Shown: in pieces, positions 5,172-5,979 of the stretch
Layout: every line of letters starts with the position of its first letter
How positions within the stretch are numbered: the first letter of the stretch is position 1
Assembly (NCBI GenBank): GCA_030743445.1
Contig: JASLSL010000243.1
Location: 1-5,979 of the forward strand
Origin: Alphaproteobacteria bacterium
Lineage (GTDB): Bacteria; Pseudomonadota; Alphaproteobacteria; UBA8366
Direction: 5' to 3'
Length of the DNA stretch: 5,979 nt
Translations under genes and position numbers: made by a program
Notes under the pieces: generated by a model
What the model was told of the DNA's origin: nothing
The model's input: the letters and a program-made list of their open reading frames with translations, nothing else
Database searches by the model: none

Positions 5172-5979
5172 AATAGGCCGAGCGTCGCCGCCCGCTCGCC
5201 GCGCGATACCGTGGACAGCGTCGTCGTGCGAACGAAGACGCCGTCTTCCGGCGCGACGATGGTTTCCACCTCGTCGCCATAGATGTTGAAGATTGAACAG
5301 AGCACGTCGCCGGCCTTGACCAGGTCGCCGAGCCGGGCTCGAGTCAGCAGCAGGCCGCCGCGCCCGGCCCTAAGGCCGAGAAACTCGCGCATGACGTAGG
5401 TCTGCTCGGCGGGTTCCGGGTCGCCGTCGATCATCCCCAACCAGCGCATGACGTTGCGGATATAGCCGGCCCCGCCATCGACCACGTCTTCCTCGAGCCG
5501 GCCGCCTTCGCCGGTTTCGAAGGTGAAGCTGGGCACCCCCGCGCGCGTCGCCTCGACGCAGAGAATGCCGTCGGCGACGTAGAATCCCGTATCCGTGCGC
5601 ATGATCCAGCCGCTGCCGAAGGCGTGGGCCATTTCCTCGGCGCGACCATAGGCAGCACCCAGGTCCGGGTGCGGCAGGATGGCGATCGGCACATAGCGGC
5701 CGCCGCGCGTGGGCGTGTGGATATCCACGGCCCAGTCGCATTCGGAAATCATTTCGAACAGTGTCGCGGCAAGAATTTGCGCCAGATTGCCGTCCGCGAT
5801 GCCCGGAAAGCAGATCCAAGCATCCGCCGGCGCCTGATCGAGCGGCGATTTCATGAATTGGGAAATCGGCAGTCGGTGGTCGGCGTGGAACGAGAGCGGA
5901 TGCTGGACCGGAACGCACACGATCGAACCGCAGAGCGTCGCCGGGTCGATATCGGCCAGCGCCCGGAACAGGATCGCCA
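5168..5979 (-). CDS. AstE/AspA-family zinc deacylase, 5' end outside window
   Basis: A partial gene. The reading frame is open to the window edge, leaving 269 residues, while the family is usually about 330, so roughly the first 60-70 residues are missing, including the G-x-H-G-x-E zinc motif. It belongs to the succinylglutamate desuccinylase/aspartoacylase group, zinc enzymes that remove acyl groups from N-acyl amino acids. Evidence is V-P-V-Q-H-P followed by H-R-L-P; C-F-P-G-I (codons near 5800-5812); the zinc-ligand segment V-D-I-H-T-P (His codon 5717-5719); and T-F-E-T-G-E-G-G (probable catalytic Glu codon 5516-5518). A C-terminal beta domain contains G-D-L-V-K-A-G-D-V-L and A-P-E-D-G-V-F, as in many bacterial members. 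The usual N-R before x-F-P-G is replaced by W-I. Apparent starts inside the window (GTG at 5920) are too late. It is first of the four visible cluster genes and overlaps the M20 gene by 4 bp. Confidence 0.88.
   Translation of the reverse strand, partial: AILFRALADIDPATLCGSIVCVPVQHPLSFHADHRLPISQFMKSPLDQAPADAWICFPGIADGNLAQILAATLFEMISECDWAVDIHTPTRGGRYVPIAILPHPDLGAAYGRAEEMAHAFGSGWIMRTDTGFYVADGILCVEATRAGVPSFTFETGEGGRLEEDVVDGGAGYIRNVMRWLGMIDGDPEPAEQTYVMREFLGLRAGRGGLLLTRARLGDLVKAGDVLCSIFNIYGDEVETIVAPEDGVFVRTTTLSTVSRGERAATLGLL

Noticed and set aside
4512..5282. Plus-strand open frame of about 250 codons antisense to the M20 gene
   Set aside because: It runs opposite a gene with clear M20 motifs and shows no domain of its own.

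Overview
The window comes from a high-GC proteobacterium, most likely an alphaproteobacterium. The support is strongly GC-biased codon use, a cationic exported protein next to a 17 kDa-antigen-type glycine-zipper lipoprotein, and two classes of small palindromic repeat typical of such genomes. The genus cannot be fixed from the sequence.

Region 1 (1-1231, plus strand) is a nearly textbook two-gene transcription unit. An AT-rich leader (about 22% GC over 1-140) carries a perfect 9-bp inverted repeat (71-90) and a good sigma70-type promoter (109-136). It is followed by a small, very basic secreted protein (208-639), a lipoprotein with a long glycine zipper (675-1172) and a strong intrinsic terminator (1202-1231). 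Both products should leave the cytoplasm, so the unit looks like a cell-envelope operon.

Region 2 (1259-1373) is a palindromic repeat lying between the convergent ends of the two transcription units.

Region 3 (1390-5979, minus strand) holds four consecutive enzyme genes that read leftwards. In order of transcription they are: an AstE/AspA-type zinc deacylase whose start lies beyond the window (5168-5979); an M20-family metallohydrolase overlapping it by 4 bp (3903-5171); a SelA-like fold-type I PLP enzyme (2529-3833); and a protein resembling the C-terminal domain of D-glutamate cyclase, PF14336/DUF4392 (1390-2361). A second hairpin-rich repeat (2381-2514) sits between the last two genes. 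The combination of two N-acyl/peptide hydrolases, a PLP lyase or racemase type enzyme and a glutamate-cyclase-like enzyme suggests catabolism of an acylated, probably unusual, amino acid. That pathway is my inference; no substrate can be read from the sequence. Both hydrolases depart from their family consensus at one conserved active-site position, which makes the cluster the most interesting part of the window.
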